A program made the position numbers and the translations under genes. 64,000 nt of DNA from Edolisoma coerulescens (Eukaryota; Chordata; Aves; Passeriformes; Campephagidae): contig VWZW01004687.1 in NCBI GenBank assembly GCA_013397115.1, positions 1,060,917-1,124,916 of the forward strand. Reading direction: 5' to 3'. The notes below the pieces were generated by a model. The model did not search any database. It saw nothing but the letters and a program-made list of their open reading frames with translations, and was not told the DNA's origin. Shown here piece after piece: positions 25,735 to 37,688 of this stretch (positions are counted from its first letter, which is position 1; the number at the start of each line of letters is the position of its first letter).

Positions 25735-25800
25735 AAAAAAAAGCAACATCCCCCCACCCCCCAAAACCCCCAAAAAACTCGCCCAAGAAGAAAAGCACAC
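25735..25800. repeat. A/C-rich tract with clustered C runs
   Basis: C runs at 25750-25755, 25757-25762 and 25767-25771 lie within 22 bases, embedded in A runs. On the minus strand this is a compact G-run cluster that could form a G-quadruplex if one six-base run contributes two tetrad columns. Confidence 0.75.
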
Positions 25801-28800
25801 AAGAAAAAGAAGTTACATTTTTCAAGATCCATCTCTCCAAAGAAACCTCTAAAATGCATCCAATAAATCACTCAGTCTTTTCAAATACCACTTTTATGTT
25901 TATGTTCATGAAAGTGACTGTCATCTAGCAGGACAGTGTTCTCAAATATCTGTGTATCTGCATTGAAAAATGTGAAAATGTCCAAATGTCCAAGATAGGA
26001 TTCTTGGAAGTTAAAGGACCAGAATCCAAGTGTTATTTTGGGCAGTATACAATGTATGTTTTGGAGAAGACTTGGAGAAGTAAAAGAAAAATCCTGCTAG
26101 CAAAAGAACTACATACTTTATTGAATTTGGGTTCCTAACACATCATAGGGGAATTCTGCAGTGTTGAAGTACCAGATCCATGTATCTCATCTTTGAGATA
26201 TAAAATATGAAAAGACTGCTAGGACTCATTTATTGCTTTAGGAATTGTAGTTGTTATCTGCAAATTTCCTGGAAGATGTGGAGGGTGAAGAAGAACCAGA
26301 TATTGTTGGCTAACCAAAATGCAATAAAATAAAATGAAATTTAAAAAAAAAAGAAGAAAAAGAAAAACCTAACAGAACCCCAAACCAAAACACCGAATAG
26401 AGGACTGGGAAGGATTCTGTTTTAAGCTGCAGATGAATGCTTCCTTGGCAGATGGATGAGTGTTAGAATTTGACACTACAGGAATGCAAGTAGAGATTAA
26501 TTTTATGGGGTTTTTAGTTTGTATCACTACATAACTTCACAATGATAAAAATGAGTAGTTGGTTATGATGTGCTGCTGTAGTATCAGTTTTAATGAAGTT
26601 GGATTGTAAAAGTAATACAAGGAATTGAAATAATTTTTAGCTGCTGCTTTGTAAATGCATAGAAAAACGTCTGTTCTCAAGGACCTTATTTTATATGATA
26701 TGTGTCAAGCACATTACTTGAAGAGAAATACTATGAGGAAGGAAAGTCTTGGATTTTAACAAAGAAGGGACAGTTAAAGACAATCTACCTGTGGTTTTCT
26801 ACAAATTGTGCTTTTTGTCATTTTGTAATCTAGTAGCATCTGGAAATCTAAGACCACTCATGCTTCCCATATTTCCCCTGTGCTCCTCATATCTTAAATG
26901 TTCCCATCTTTTTTAAGTGGGGCTTTTGGACTCATACAGTGCTCATCTCCCTAGAAAATATTTAGGTGTTTAAGGTTAGTGAGGGATGACTTTGGAGAAG
27001 ATGCAAAGACCTCACTTCTCCAGGGTAACTAGTGAACACAGCAATACAGTCTACACTGAATATCTGAAATATCCTCATCATAAATGGCTCTGCTGGAAAG
27101 TAAAACATGGAAAATTACTGCAATGGCAGCATAAGCCTTTTTCATATAATAAATTATATTCAATTAATTCAAATAACTACTCACATTTTTTTTCTGTGTC
27201 AGCAACTTTTATTTTTATGCCAATGTGTTTTTCTTTAGATTTAATAGAGGAAAGAAGTTCATTTGAAATTGTCCCAGTGCATAAAAACTAACAATTTGCG
27301 AAGTACTTGCCCTGTTTAAAGTAAAAAATTAAATGATCAGAGACATGCTTTCAAGAAATAACTGAGTCTTAGGCCTTAATTGCCTAAAAGTTTCTATTTC
27401 TCATACTTTTTTCTTCTTGAAGTCAATATACAACTCATGAAATGTGCAAACTTTAAGAGGCTTAGGGACTGAAATTTTGCCTTATCCAAGGAATAGGGAC
27501 AGTACAGTACAAGACTCCACACATAGTTTCATCAAAGTGTTTTAAAGCTGACTCAAAGGCTGTTAATACAGACTGCCTCCGTGTGCTTTTAGAAGGGAAC
27601 ATCTCTGTTTGAAGGAACTTCGCACTAAATCCAAGAAGTTTTAGGAGTTTGGCAAAGGGCCTTTTGTAAGGATATTTATTTGCAGTGATGAAGAAGTATC
27701 ACAATGTCAGTGTCTTCTGGGATTCAGTCCCCTTTGATTTATGCTTCTTATTGTCACAAACTGCAATCTGGCACCTTACACCAAGCTGTGATATTCCTTT
27801 CTGACATCTGCCTACCTTCTATTGTTAACCAAAATACAGTAAAAAACCTCACATAATCTGATACATATTATCTTTCCAATTATGGATAGGCACAACTGGA
27901 GCATCTTTTTATAACTCTAAGTTATCCAGGATCCACTTGCAAAGATTAACTTTTTCCCTCAAACTGTGGTTATTTGGGATAATGAGTTTCTGGTCTTGAT
28001 GACTTAATTTGTGCTGATTCAGAAAAGATTCCTGGCAGAACTGGGCCAAAATCTTTGCCAAAATTATTTTGTTAGAATATTATTTTCAAGAAACAAAAAT
28101 TAGCTCAACCTGAAACGTTTTATTAAATTGTCCCAGTATATTTCTGCAGTGGAGGAGTATCAATTTAATCACTGAATCCTATCTCACTGGTTTCTGTTGT
28201 AATTTCTCAATTTTTTTTCAGTTGTTCAAGAACGAATTAACTTTCTTTTAGAAATTACCTCCAGTTTCAATTTTTAATCTCAATACTTGACTCAGAAACA
28301 AAACATTCTGGTTTTGTCAGGAAGAAGGTATGCTCAATCAGAACAGAAACACAAAAATTACACCTTATAAATAGCAGCTAGAAAACAACAACCAACACTA
28401 GTAATATCAAAACAAGAATAATCATATTTTCCAGTTAAGCTAGATGTAATTATTTCCTTTAACTGTCAGTGACTCTGGTGTGAGCAGTCATAAATCAGTG
28501 ATTCAGAAACTTTTAATTCTCAGTATTGGGCTGTATACACTGGGGTTTCCTCACAGTGGCTGTGTATCAAAGACAGTCTTGAAGCTCTTAAGACACAACT
28601 TGATTGTCCAGGCTGCTTTCTTGAAGAATGCAGGACACCCTCCAGAAACTGTGTCTTATCCCAGAGTCAGAGAAAACATCTGAGACAAATTAGTGCACCA
28701 GGAAAATTCCCATTGAATAAATAATATTTGGTGACTTGATGAAAATGAAATTTTTGTCTTATCTTTAGTAGTAGGATTTTGATGTCATGAAGTAACCTGA

Positions 28801-31800
28801 GATGTAGTGAATTAATTAGAGTTAATTATCTCCCCTTCTCCAGTAAATAGTACAGTACCTGCTTTCAGATTTTGTGCTAAGTGGTCTGCAGTAATTTTAA
28901 GGAACAATAAGCTCACAAAAAAGAATGCATTAGATGTTTTACTGCTATCTGTGACACCTCAAAAGTTATTGGACCTGCATAACACTTTGTCATATAGCAA
29001 ATCTCAATTTTTAAGAATGTTGACCATGCTGTAATTGTAAACATGAAAATATTACTAACACAAGACATTTAGGCTTTTTTAGATTTCTTAAATCTTAGAT
29101 TCATGTGTCTCCGAACCAATGCCTCACGTTCAGTCAGTGTTGATTTGGTTTTTGTACTGTTTCAATTCGATAGGCTAGTAGACTGCAAAGTAAGATTATG
29201 TTTTAGTCTGGTCCTAAGCCAGTGAATTTAATGAATGAACTTCCTTTTGTTTAAGCTAGGTTTAGGCTGGACCCTCAAATCTAGTAATAAACAATGCGAA
29301 CAAAATCTTCGTCTTATCTAGTGCTTGCTGCCTTCTTCTCTCAATGCTCCTTATGACAAATTAAATCCCCATATCTCTTCTCACTCACTTCAAGCTATGA
29401 GTACAGGTAATTGAAATTTATGTGAAAAAAGGACATTTTGACATTGTACCATTTCTAATGCTGCCAACACAATTAAACTAATCTTAGGAGATACAAAAAT
29501 ATGGGTTTACTAGATCATGGTAGATCAGTGGGAACCTTACACTGGGAAGACATGAGTACATTGAAGGGAGTATACATGGGCCAACAAGGGAAAGCCAAGA
29601 CTGTTGTGAGAAGAGGGTGGTGATGTGGGAGGCATAGATAGCCGTACAATTATTGAACTAAAGACTGTGGAGAAGACTTGTATCTGAAATGTGCTGACAC
29701 CCTCAGCCACCTTCTCTGTTATCTGGGTCTCAGAGCTGCCTCTGGGGGCTGTCAGAATTAAGCTAAATTTCTGAATTTCCTTTCAGGACATCCTGAACCT
29801 CCAGTCCTGAAAATGGATTTAATTAAGACAGTAGCACAATTCTTCACCTTGTATCTGTGCAAATGAACTTCTGCCTGCCAGAATTTTCCTTTCACTATGT
29901 AAAGGTATTTTTCGAGTGTCTTGCTCAACTGGGTGGACACCTCTCACTGTATTGCTTTGTTGACTGTAAATAAATTTATGTATGCTCTCCAAATGTGCCT
30001 TTTCCTGGCAGTCATAATGGTGGTGCCAATTTGCACTGCCTCTGTGTAGTTGTGAGCCCAAGTATGTAACTCTGTACAACTTCTGAAATACCATCATAAA
30101 ACATAAATGAGAGCAGTGAATGTCACTCATTAGCACATCTTAAAAGAGAATATGTAAAAAATGATCACTGGGTATATGATCCTGGGAGTATTGGACATAA
30201 ATTGAATACCTTTAGTTTTGCTGACTTCAAATGAATGTATTTGGAAAAGGAAGTAAACAAAGCTTCTCTTAGATACACTGAATTCTCATGTAAAGATTAT
30301 TCAAGAAAAAGCATGTTTATTTTTCTTGCTAGATCTTTGTGTTCTGCTTGTATAGCAATAATATTTAGATCCAATAAAAAGCACTTCACCGATAGATTAA
30401 TCCCCATATTGTATTCTCAAGTTTGAAAACTAGCCAGTGTGAAGGGCAGTTTGTGTAGTCCAGTAGGAATGAAAGAAGACAGACACCCATAATACCAGAA
30501 GGTCTATTTAATCTCTATTCATTGTGGCAAGGATCGATCCGATGCAGCTGGAATAGGCCCTTGAAGTTTGTGCCAAGTTGTTGAATAAGGCAGTAGGTTT
30601 GTTAAAGTGGCTAGCAAACTCCTCTGTAGAAAAACATTGTGAAGTAAAATAAAATGAAACTTTTTACATCCTCTGATCCTCCAGAGTGGCACCCATTATA
30701 AGCATGAAAAGTCACCCATTTCTTTAGCACCTCCCTGAGTAACGCAAACAAAGGTGTCATCTCATGTGAAGACTTTCATATCATATTTGGATTCAATATT
30801 TTCATTTGAGAGTTCCTGCTGGAGTAGAACAGTCAACACATACTAACATAAAGATAAATGTAAACAAATTAAGAAAAACAGGGATGATGAAATACCTATC
30901 AATTAGATGTGAGGTCTCCTTGAAAGAAAAAACAGATACTATGCCCAAAGGACACTGTATTGTGTTTTTCTGCCACACATGGTGTGTACATTTTTTATAA
31001 CTCTCCCATGCCTGCATGAAATTTGGTCAGACATAGTTCCTTCACTGTTAAACTACCACAAAATGCATTACAAAAAGGCCAGAAAGAATGAACTGTGGTT
31101 CCTGTAACATCTTGGAGCAGCAGAGCAACTGTTATATGACCTCATTAGCAGCTTATGCATAACCTTGGCCATTACAACATGTTTCAGTAAGAGGGGAAAT
31201 GTCGGGAGAGCCACTGGACTTTGTCCATAAACTTTTAGCAAATGTGCAGTACAAATTCCCAGCTTATTCCCTGCTGGACAGCCAGCAAGGATAAGCATAA
31301 GAGACCACAGCTTCAATCCTTATGCCAATGACTGTTCCCCTAATACAGACCACTACTCTGTGTAACTATGCACAGGAAAAATATCCACTTACAAAAGCTA
31401 CAGGAAGTTTATATTCAATTTTTAAAAATTTGTTTTAAACTGTCTGCAAACAGTGGCAGGCAGCTGGTTTGCATTTTTTTTTTATTTGTATCACATTATC
31501 TGACAAAAATGTTGATGAGATCAAGTTTTGGGACACTCTACTGTGAGTTACGCTCAGTCTGGATTTAAGGATAATATATATTTATATCCCCCTTTTATAC
31601 ACTTGTGAATAATAGGATTCCATGACAAGTTACAAAAGTCCCAAATGTGAGCAGTGTCATTACTAAATTACCACATCATTAAAAAAAACTGCCACAAGTT
31701 TTCTGGTCTCTGCCCTGCTTGCTGTGTCTGTGTCTGGCTGGTTGAATGAACATTAGCTAAGCCACTTACCAGGGAGGCAGATTCGTCACGCAGCCCTAAA

Positions 31801-34324
31801 TAACAGACATCAGTTTGTCAGATGAGAGACAATCAGCTACATTTTGGAAAGCACTACAGTGGTGATTAAAAGTGAACACAGACCAGGCACTACAGGATCA
31901 AACATGATGGCAGGGTAACGCATTGGTACCGCATTCCACTACTTGGAAATTAAATTATTAAAATTGACAAGGAGCTGGTAGTGCTGTAGGTTCTGGTCTT
32001 GTTGATAGAAAGCCCACTTCCCCCAGACAGTCACCAGCTGCCCACTTTGAGCATGCAAAGAGTTCCTCTAAGACAAACAGCTCTAAAGCATGATGGAGAA
32101 GACGTGATGTACTCCAGCCAAATAAGAGGAAAATGAGAATGACTGTCTGAGGAGAAGCAACTTTGTGGATAACATCATTGTTCGCCTCATTGCTCTTACC
32201 TAAAGTCGAGTAGCAGTTTCTTTCATGAGCTGGGGAAGGATCAGTGTGCGTGATCATGAGTAACTTGTTCATTAGGAGCCATTTATTGTAGCTACAGAAA
32301 GTAAGTGCAGCCAAAGGTGTATTATAAAGAAATCACTGTGAGAGGGTTAAAAAGCTTTGCACAGTGAGATGTTGGACCTCCTTTCTTCCAGATGTGGACA
32401 ACAAACCAGCAGCCTGCCGCAGGACGTAGGCAGTACGTGGAGAGCAGCTTCTGAGGGGGCACAGTTCGAGGGCTATCTTGTTAAGCTGCCCCTTCCCACA
32501 TTAGCCATATCAATTCGTACTTTCTCAACCTCTCCACTAGTTTCTAGTTCTATGCCATAAAAAACCAACTTCAGTCTTCAGACTTGAAGGAGATGTAGGA
32601 GCATGGTGTTTATTCTGCTGGTGTAAAGAATTTCTCTGGATTTACTATACTCCTGGGGCAATGTTATTGATGGGTATTTGCTGAGGACTGCTACTTTATG
32701 ATTAGAGCTGTTTAAAAATTGTCAAGGATGATGAAAGTTTGGAAGGAAAGATAGTATGAAAAGAATTTAATAATTAAATAGCAAGTATTTTTTTTCTTGG
32801 AAGTATTTCACTTCTCTCTGAATACAACTGGCCATGGATTTATGTTAGCTCTGTGAATTCCCTATAAATGTGGCCCTCTGAAGACCATATTGATCTGAAA
32901 TTAGGCAAATCATTGAATTAATGTTTAATTTTTCTTTGTAATTTCATGTATAGACTTAATTCTTAAACCCGGAAAAAATGTACACTTATCTTAAAATTGT
33001 TTTATTTGATTAGTGAGCTGGAATACATCTCCAAAAATATTATTTTTTAAATAAACTAAGTAAAGAAAAGCTACACAGTGGTAAAATATAACCAAATTAT
33101 CCAGAATGTCAAAAATTCTCCTCTACAATCAGAGGAAATAACTCTGCCCATTTAGCTCTTCTCTGAGGAGAAATCTGAGTAAATAAATGGCCTTTGTAAC
33201 ATGACCAAAAGTCAACAACACTCAAGCTCTCTCCCAAACCCAGCAGTGTTTGTGCCTAGGAGGGCATCGTTAGGGCAATTACTTGATTAAACAGCCAGTC
33301 CATTTTGTTTATTTGTTACACTCCTCAAAGAAGAGCAGTTCACTCTCCCAGGAGCATTTGTGTATCCAGTAAATAGAAGCAGGTTAATTACATGCCTTAA
33401 AATCACAGGGCAGAAAATGCTATCCCTTTGTCTTTTTCTAACCCACAAGCAGGAGCACAGCTGGAGAAAGACAAGACATGTCTTGCTTGCCTGTTTGTAG
33501 GTCTTGCATGTCTCTGAAGGTGCACAGCTCTGCTGAGGATGCAGCTCTCTTTTTACAGAGTTGTAGACAGATTTGCACTATATGAATATTACAAGATAGG
33601 TACAGCATTTATTTATGTCAGTTAAACATTATTACTGCTTATTGCTTTTGAGAGATGGCATTAAGAAGTGTTCATGGTATCTCAAAACATCTGCCACTCT
33701 TACTGGTATTTACACACCTTTTCTTTCTCCTGGCCTCAGATCAATTTATCTTTGAGGAAGATTGTCTTTCATTTCAGCTTATTTTGTCCATATATTTTTA
33801 CTTTTAAAAATCCCTCATAATTTAAACCAAATCTCTGGCAATCAACATCCAACACAAGTACTTTCACTAGGGGGTTTGGAGATTTTTCAGGATCACGTTA
33901 CCAGTCTTTGGCTTTGTCAATATCAGTCTTAAAGTGGAGCCTTGAAGAAGCCAGAAACATGGCATATTTCCAACTCTGCTTGCCTCCAGTATACACAGAC
34001 AACTCCCAGGCAGCAGTTACAGTGATTGCAGAAATGCTTGCAGGCAGCCTGCGGATGCCGTATGGAGGTGTGCCTGAAAGCATCCAAAGTGCCTAACGCT
34101 GAGCTAACAGCACATCAACAGTGTGTGAACCTCTGACTGTGCCTGAGAGGTGGTGTCTCGTCTTGTCAGGGAAGCAATACCCGGAGCCATGTTTCCATGT
34201 TCACTATCTGGGCATCTCTCAAAACACAACTCAAAGAGATCTACTCTGGTTTGTGGATTTTTTCTGTCTTTTTTCCTCTCATGTCTCTTATTCTCATCTT
34301 TCTCCACTCTTACATATCTAGAAC
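25801..34324. other. Long single-copy AT-rich stretch, no gene recognised
   Basis: About 8.5 kb carry no recognised transposon except an A-rich low-complexity run at 26341-26392. The largest open frames are at 26986-27291 (plus, 101 codons), 29819-30136 (minus, 105 codons, first codon GTG) and 31958-32314 (minus, 118 codons, first codon TTG). None shows a signal peptide, domain motif or flanking splice pattern that I can support, and all fit chance expectation in a window this size. Confidence 0.5.
26341..26392. repeat. A-rich low-complexity run
   Basis: A homopolymers are broken by G, then by CC and CCCC, ending in CAAAACACC. Confidence 0.7.
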
Positions 34325-34340
34325 TATATATATATATATA
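34325..34340. repeat. TA microsatellite
   Basis: Eight TA units are read directly, in an AT-rich context. Confidence 0.9.
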
Positions 34341-34738
34341 GTCTATAGTCCTAGGAAAAATGAAGTTTTTGTTACTTCATTTTCCCTAGGTCTTACATTA
34401 AAGTAACCAGTCTCAAAACTGTTAATAGACAGTGGGATTAAAATAATGGTATTTACCCAAAATTACATATATCAAAGCTTAAACGTGTGTGATTAGTACA
34501 AATCCATAAATCACTGAAATATTTGGAAGAAAAGCAGAATTTTAAAACAATTTTATATGTGGCTGTGATATATTTCTGTTTCACTGTTCAAAGTTATGTT
34601 TTCAGATATATAGAAAAGGAAATGCATAATTACTTTCTCTGGTATAAATGCAAGAACCTCTTCTCCAAGTAAGAATAGAGTCCATCTAGGAGAGCCACTG
34701 CTAATATGTTGATTAGAGATGTGTATAATGCTGGAGTG

Positions 34739-35343
34739 ATTCATAGAATCATAGAGTGATTTGGATCAGAAGGGACTTTAAAGATCATTTATTTTCAAGC
34801 TCCCTGCCCTGGTCATGGACACCTTCCACCAGAGCAGGTTGTTCAGAGCTCCACCCAACCTGGCCTTGAACATTTGCAGGGGTGGAGCATCCACAGCTTC
34901 TCTGGGCAGCCTGCTCCTGTGCCTCAACACCCTCACAGAGAAAAATTTCTTCCCAATATTGAACCCAAACGTACCCTTTGTCAGTTTGAAGCCATCAAAC
35001 CTTGTCCTATCACTTACAGGCCCTTGTAAAAGGTCCCTCTACAGCTCTGTTGTAGCCCTTTTAGGTACTGGAAGGTGCTATAAAATCTCCGCAGACCCTA
35101 GTCTTCTCCAGGCTGAACAACCTCAGCTCCCTCAGCTGTCTTCATAGGAGAGGTGCTCCAGTCCTCTGAGCATCTTCATGGCCCTTCTCTGGACTCGCTC
35201 CAACAGGTCCATGTTTTCCCGTGCTGAGGACCCCAGACCTGGGTACAGTACTCCAGGTGGGATATCACAACAGTGGAGTAGAAGACAGGGAGGATCATCT
35301 CTTTTGACCCACTGGTCTTGGTTCTGCATGAAGTGCATTTTAA
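34739..35343 (-). mobile_element. CR1 LINE fragment, 5'-truncated, minus strand
   Basis: The plus strand begins ATTCATAGAATCATAGAG, the reverse complement of the avian CR1 3' terminus. It then carries the 3' UTR (GGACACCTTCCACCAGAGCA-like, CATCCACAGCTTCTCTGG) and the C-terminal reverse-transcriptase region in reverse. Translated on the minus strand, the words MDLLERVQRR and GLEHLSYED are visible near 35140-35220 and belong to the CR1 ORF2 C-terminus. The copy is 5'-truncated, as is usual for CR1, and its frame is broken. The high-coordinate end is approximate. Confidence 0.92.
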
Positions 35344-36854
35344 GGTGTATCACTCGGTCTCACCATGTTCTCTGCCTGTGCTAAGTAAATCTGATTCTTC
35401 TGCCTTATTTTTCGTATATAGAGTGAGGGGTTTGTGTGTAATATATTAGACCACATCCACACGTGTTTTGACTGAGGAGGTTCTTCCTAAACAGGGCTTA
35501 CTCTGAAGACAGCAGAGTGTTTAACTTAGCCAACCTGACTACAAGATAAAGAAGGAAGCAGAGGTGTTACAGGACCATGGCTTCAATTAGATAAATGTTC
35601 CCTGACCCAGTGTCCTGCCTACATTCAGGGGGCTGGATTTTTGCTTTTGGTAAACTTAGAACTCTGAGGACAGAATTAGCTGTGCATATTCTGCTTACAT
35701 TTTGCCACTTTGCTGTGAACTAAAAATCGCCTAGATTAACTTATATTTTTTCATTCACGCTTTTTCTTTCCTTTTTTTTTTGTTAGGGATTTGCTCATAT
35801 TTCATTAGCTGAAAGGTGACTCTTCTGTCCCAATATTTCTTCACAGCTGCAGTACTTTGGCTCCAATAAAAATACTTGCTTTGTTATTACACTTGGGATT
35901 TCAGTGATTTGATTCATTAATTGTTCAACCTAACTATACAATTGACTTTAAAGCATATGATATCAACCTTTACTGATTGCAATAAATCATGCTGAATCAT
36001 GTGGAACTACTTTATTCATGTGGAACCATAAGCAAACTGGTAGAAGAAAGCTAATGCTCAGTATAAAAAGCAGTGCAAAAAGCTTGACAAATCTGTATTA
36101 AAAGTATAAGTATTTACTCAGTTATCTTTTTCATCTCATATTCAGCTGTATCTTTTCAGAACCTTGAAACTGTTTCCTTCCCTAATCCTTTCAGCCTTTT
36201 TAATTTAGAAGATATATTTTTCTCTTGTGAAAGAGTAGAGAGTAAACCAAAATGAATGGTGAGTTTTAAAAAAAACAAAAAAGTACTGTGAACTGGCAGA
36301 CCAACAGCTCTGCAGAACAGCACTGAATAGTTGTAAAATTTCATCACATCATATCCAGTCATTCAGATGCTTTGATCAAAAAGGAGAAAAACCTCACTGA
36401 ATATCTTTAAGTCTTTAAAACTTAAGAGTCTTTAAAGAAGACAAGAGATCTTCAAATCCAGTGCAAGATCTGTCAGAGAAAAAATGTTTTAATTCACAAA
36501 CAATTTCTGCTTTGGGGAGAGGATAAGAAGATAAAAACCCCCATGTGGCAGGTGCCACTCATGTCTCCCAGAGAATTACTGGCAGGCACTGGCAGGCATG
36601 AGAAACCATGCTAATGAAAGCACAATTGCAACTGATTTAAAGGTCTTGGCAAGAAATACCTGTCTGATAATAAAAGGTAGTATGCACCAAAGCAACTGAT
36701 TGTCCATCCCTTAAAAATTGAGTTTTAGCATCAGATTTTGAAATAATCAAGTCTTGCTGTTTTATGGTCTTTAAAAGAAGATGAAAACCAACACAATATG
36801 GAACAAATTATCTTAACTGTCATGACACGGCATATATATGGGAGCGTTGGTCTG
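35344..36854. other. Single-copy DNA between two CR1 copies
   Basis: AT-rich sequence with no gene recognised. A small tandem duplication (ACTGGCAGGC twice) lies at 36578-36597. Confidence 0.6.
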
Positions 36855-37688
36855 CTGGAGGGCAGGAAGGCCCTGCAGAGGAATCTGGACACACTGTATT
36901 GATGGGCCAAGGCCAGTTTTATGAAGTTCAATAAGATGAAGTGCCAGGTCCTGGACTTGGGTCACAGCCACGCCATGTCCTGCTAGAGATTTGGGGCAGA
37001 GTGGATGGAAAGTGGAAGGTGGCTGCCCATTGGAAAAAGACCTGGGGTGCTCATTGACAGCAGCTGAACATGAGCCAGCATGTGCCCAGGTGGCCAAGAA
37101 GGCCAAGGGCATCCTTGCTTATATCAGCAATAGTGTGGCCACCGGGACCAGGGCAGTGATTCCACTGTACTGAGTGCTGGTGAAGCCTCACTCGAATCCT
37201 GTGTTCAGTTCTGGATCTCTCACTGCAAGGACATCAAGGTGCTGGAGCATGTCCAGAGAAGGGAAAGAGAGCTGGGGAAGGGTCCAGAGCACAAGCCTGA
37301 TGGGGAGCAGCTGAAGGAGCTGAAGTTGTTCAGCCTGGAGAAAAGGACTCAGGAGAGACCTTATTGCACTCTACAGCCACCTGAAAGCAGGCTGTAGCAA
37401 GATGGAGGTTAGACTCCTCTCCCCAAGGCAGCAAGCAGTAGGATGAGAGGAAAGGGCCTCAAATTACACCAGAGGAAGTTTAGACTGGCTATTAGGAAAA
37501 ATTTCTTCACAGAAAGGGTTTTCAAGCATTGGCACAGGCTGCCCAGGGAAGGGGGTGAGTCAGCATCCCTGGAGGTACTTAGATATGGAACTTAGGGACA
37601 TGGTTTAGTGGTGGACTTATCAGTGCTACAGCATCAGACTTGATGATCTTGAAGGTCTTTTCCAATCTAAATGATCCTATGATTCTAA
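36855..37688 (+). mobile_element. CR1 LINE fragment, plus strand, with ORF2 C-terminus and 3' end
   Basis: This is the longest CR1 copy in the window, about 830 bases. It runs from the CR1 reverse-transcriptase C-terminal region (GAGGGCAGGAAGGCCCTGCA, then AACATGAGCCAGCA and GTGGCCAAGAAGGCCAA) through the terminal ORF2 region (TTCAGCCTGGAGAAAAGGA). It then continues into the 3' UTR (GGACATGGTTTAGTGGTGGA) and the terminal CTATGATTCT near 37678-37687. Frameshifts and stops break the ORF2 frame, so it is dead. It is in the opposite orientation to the copy at 34.7 kb and is of a different CR1 type, judging by its 3' UTR. Confidence 0.93.

Noticed and set aside
29819..30136. 105-codon minus-strand frame, considered as an exon or viral relic
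   Set aside because: It begins at GTG, matches no protein family I recognise and has no flanking splice or repeat structure to support it.
31958..32314. 118-codon minus-strand frame
   Set aside because: It begins at TTG, has no domain features, and its length is within chance expectation for a 64-kb window.
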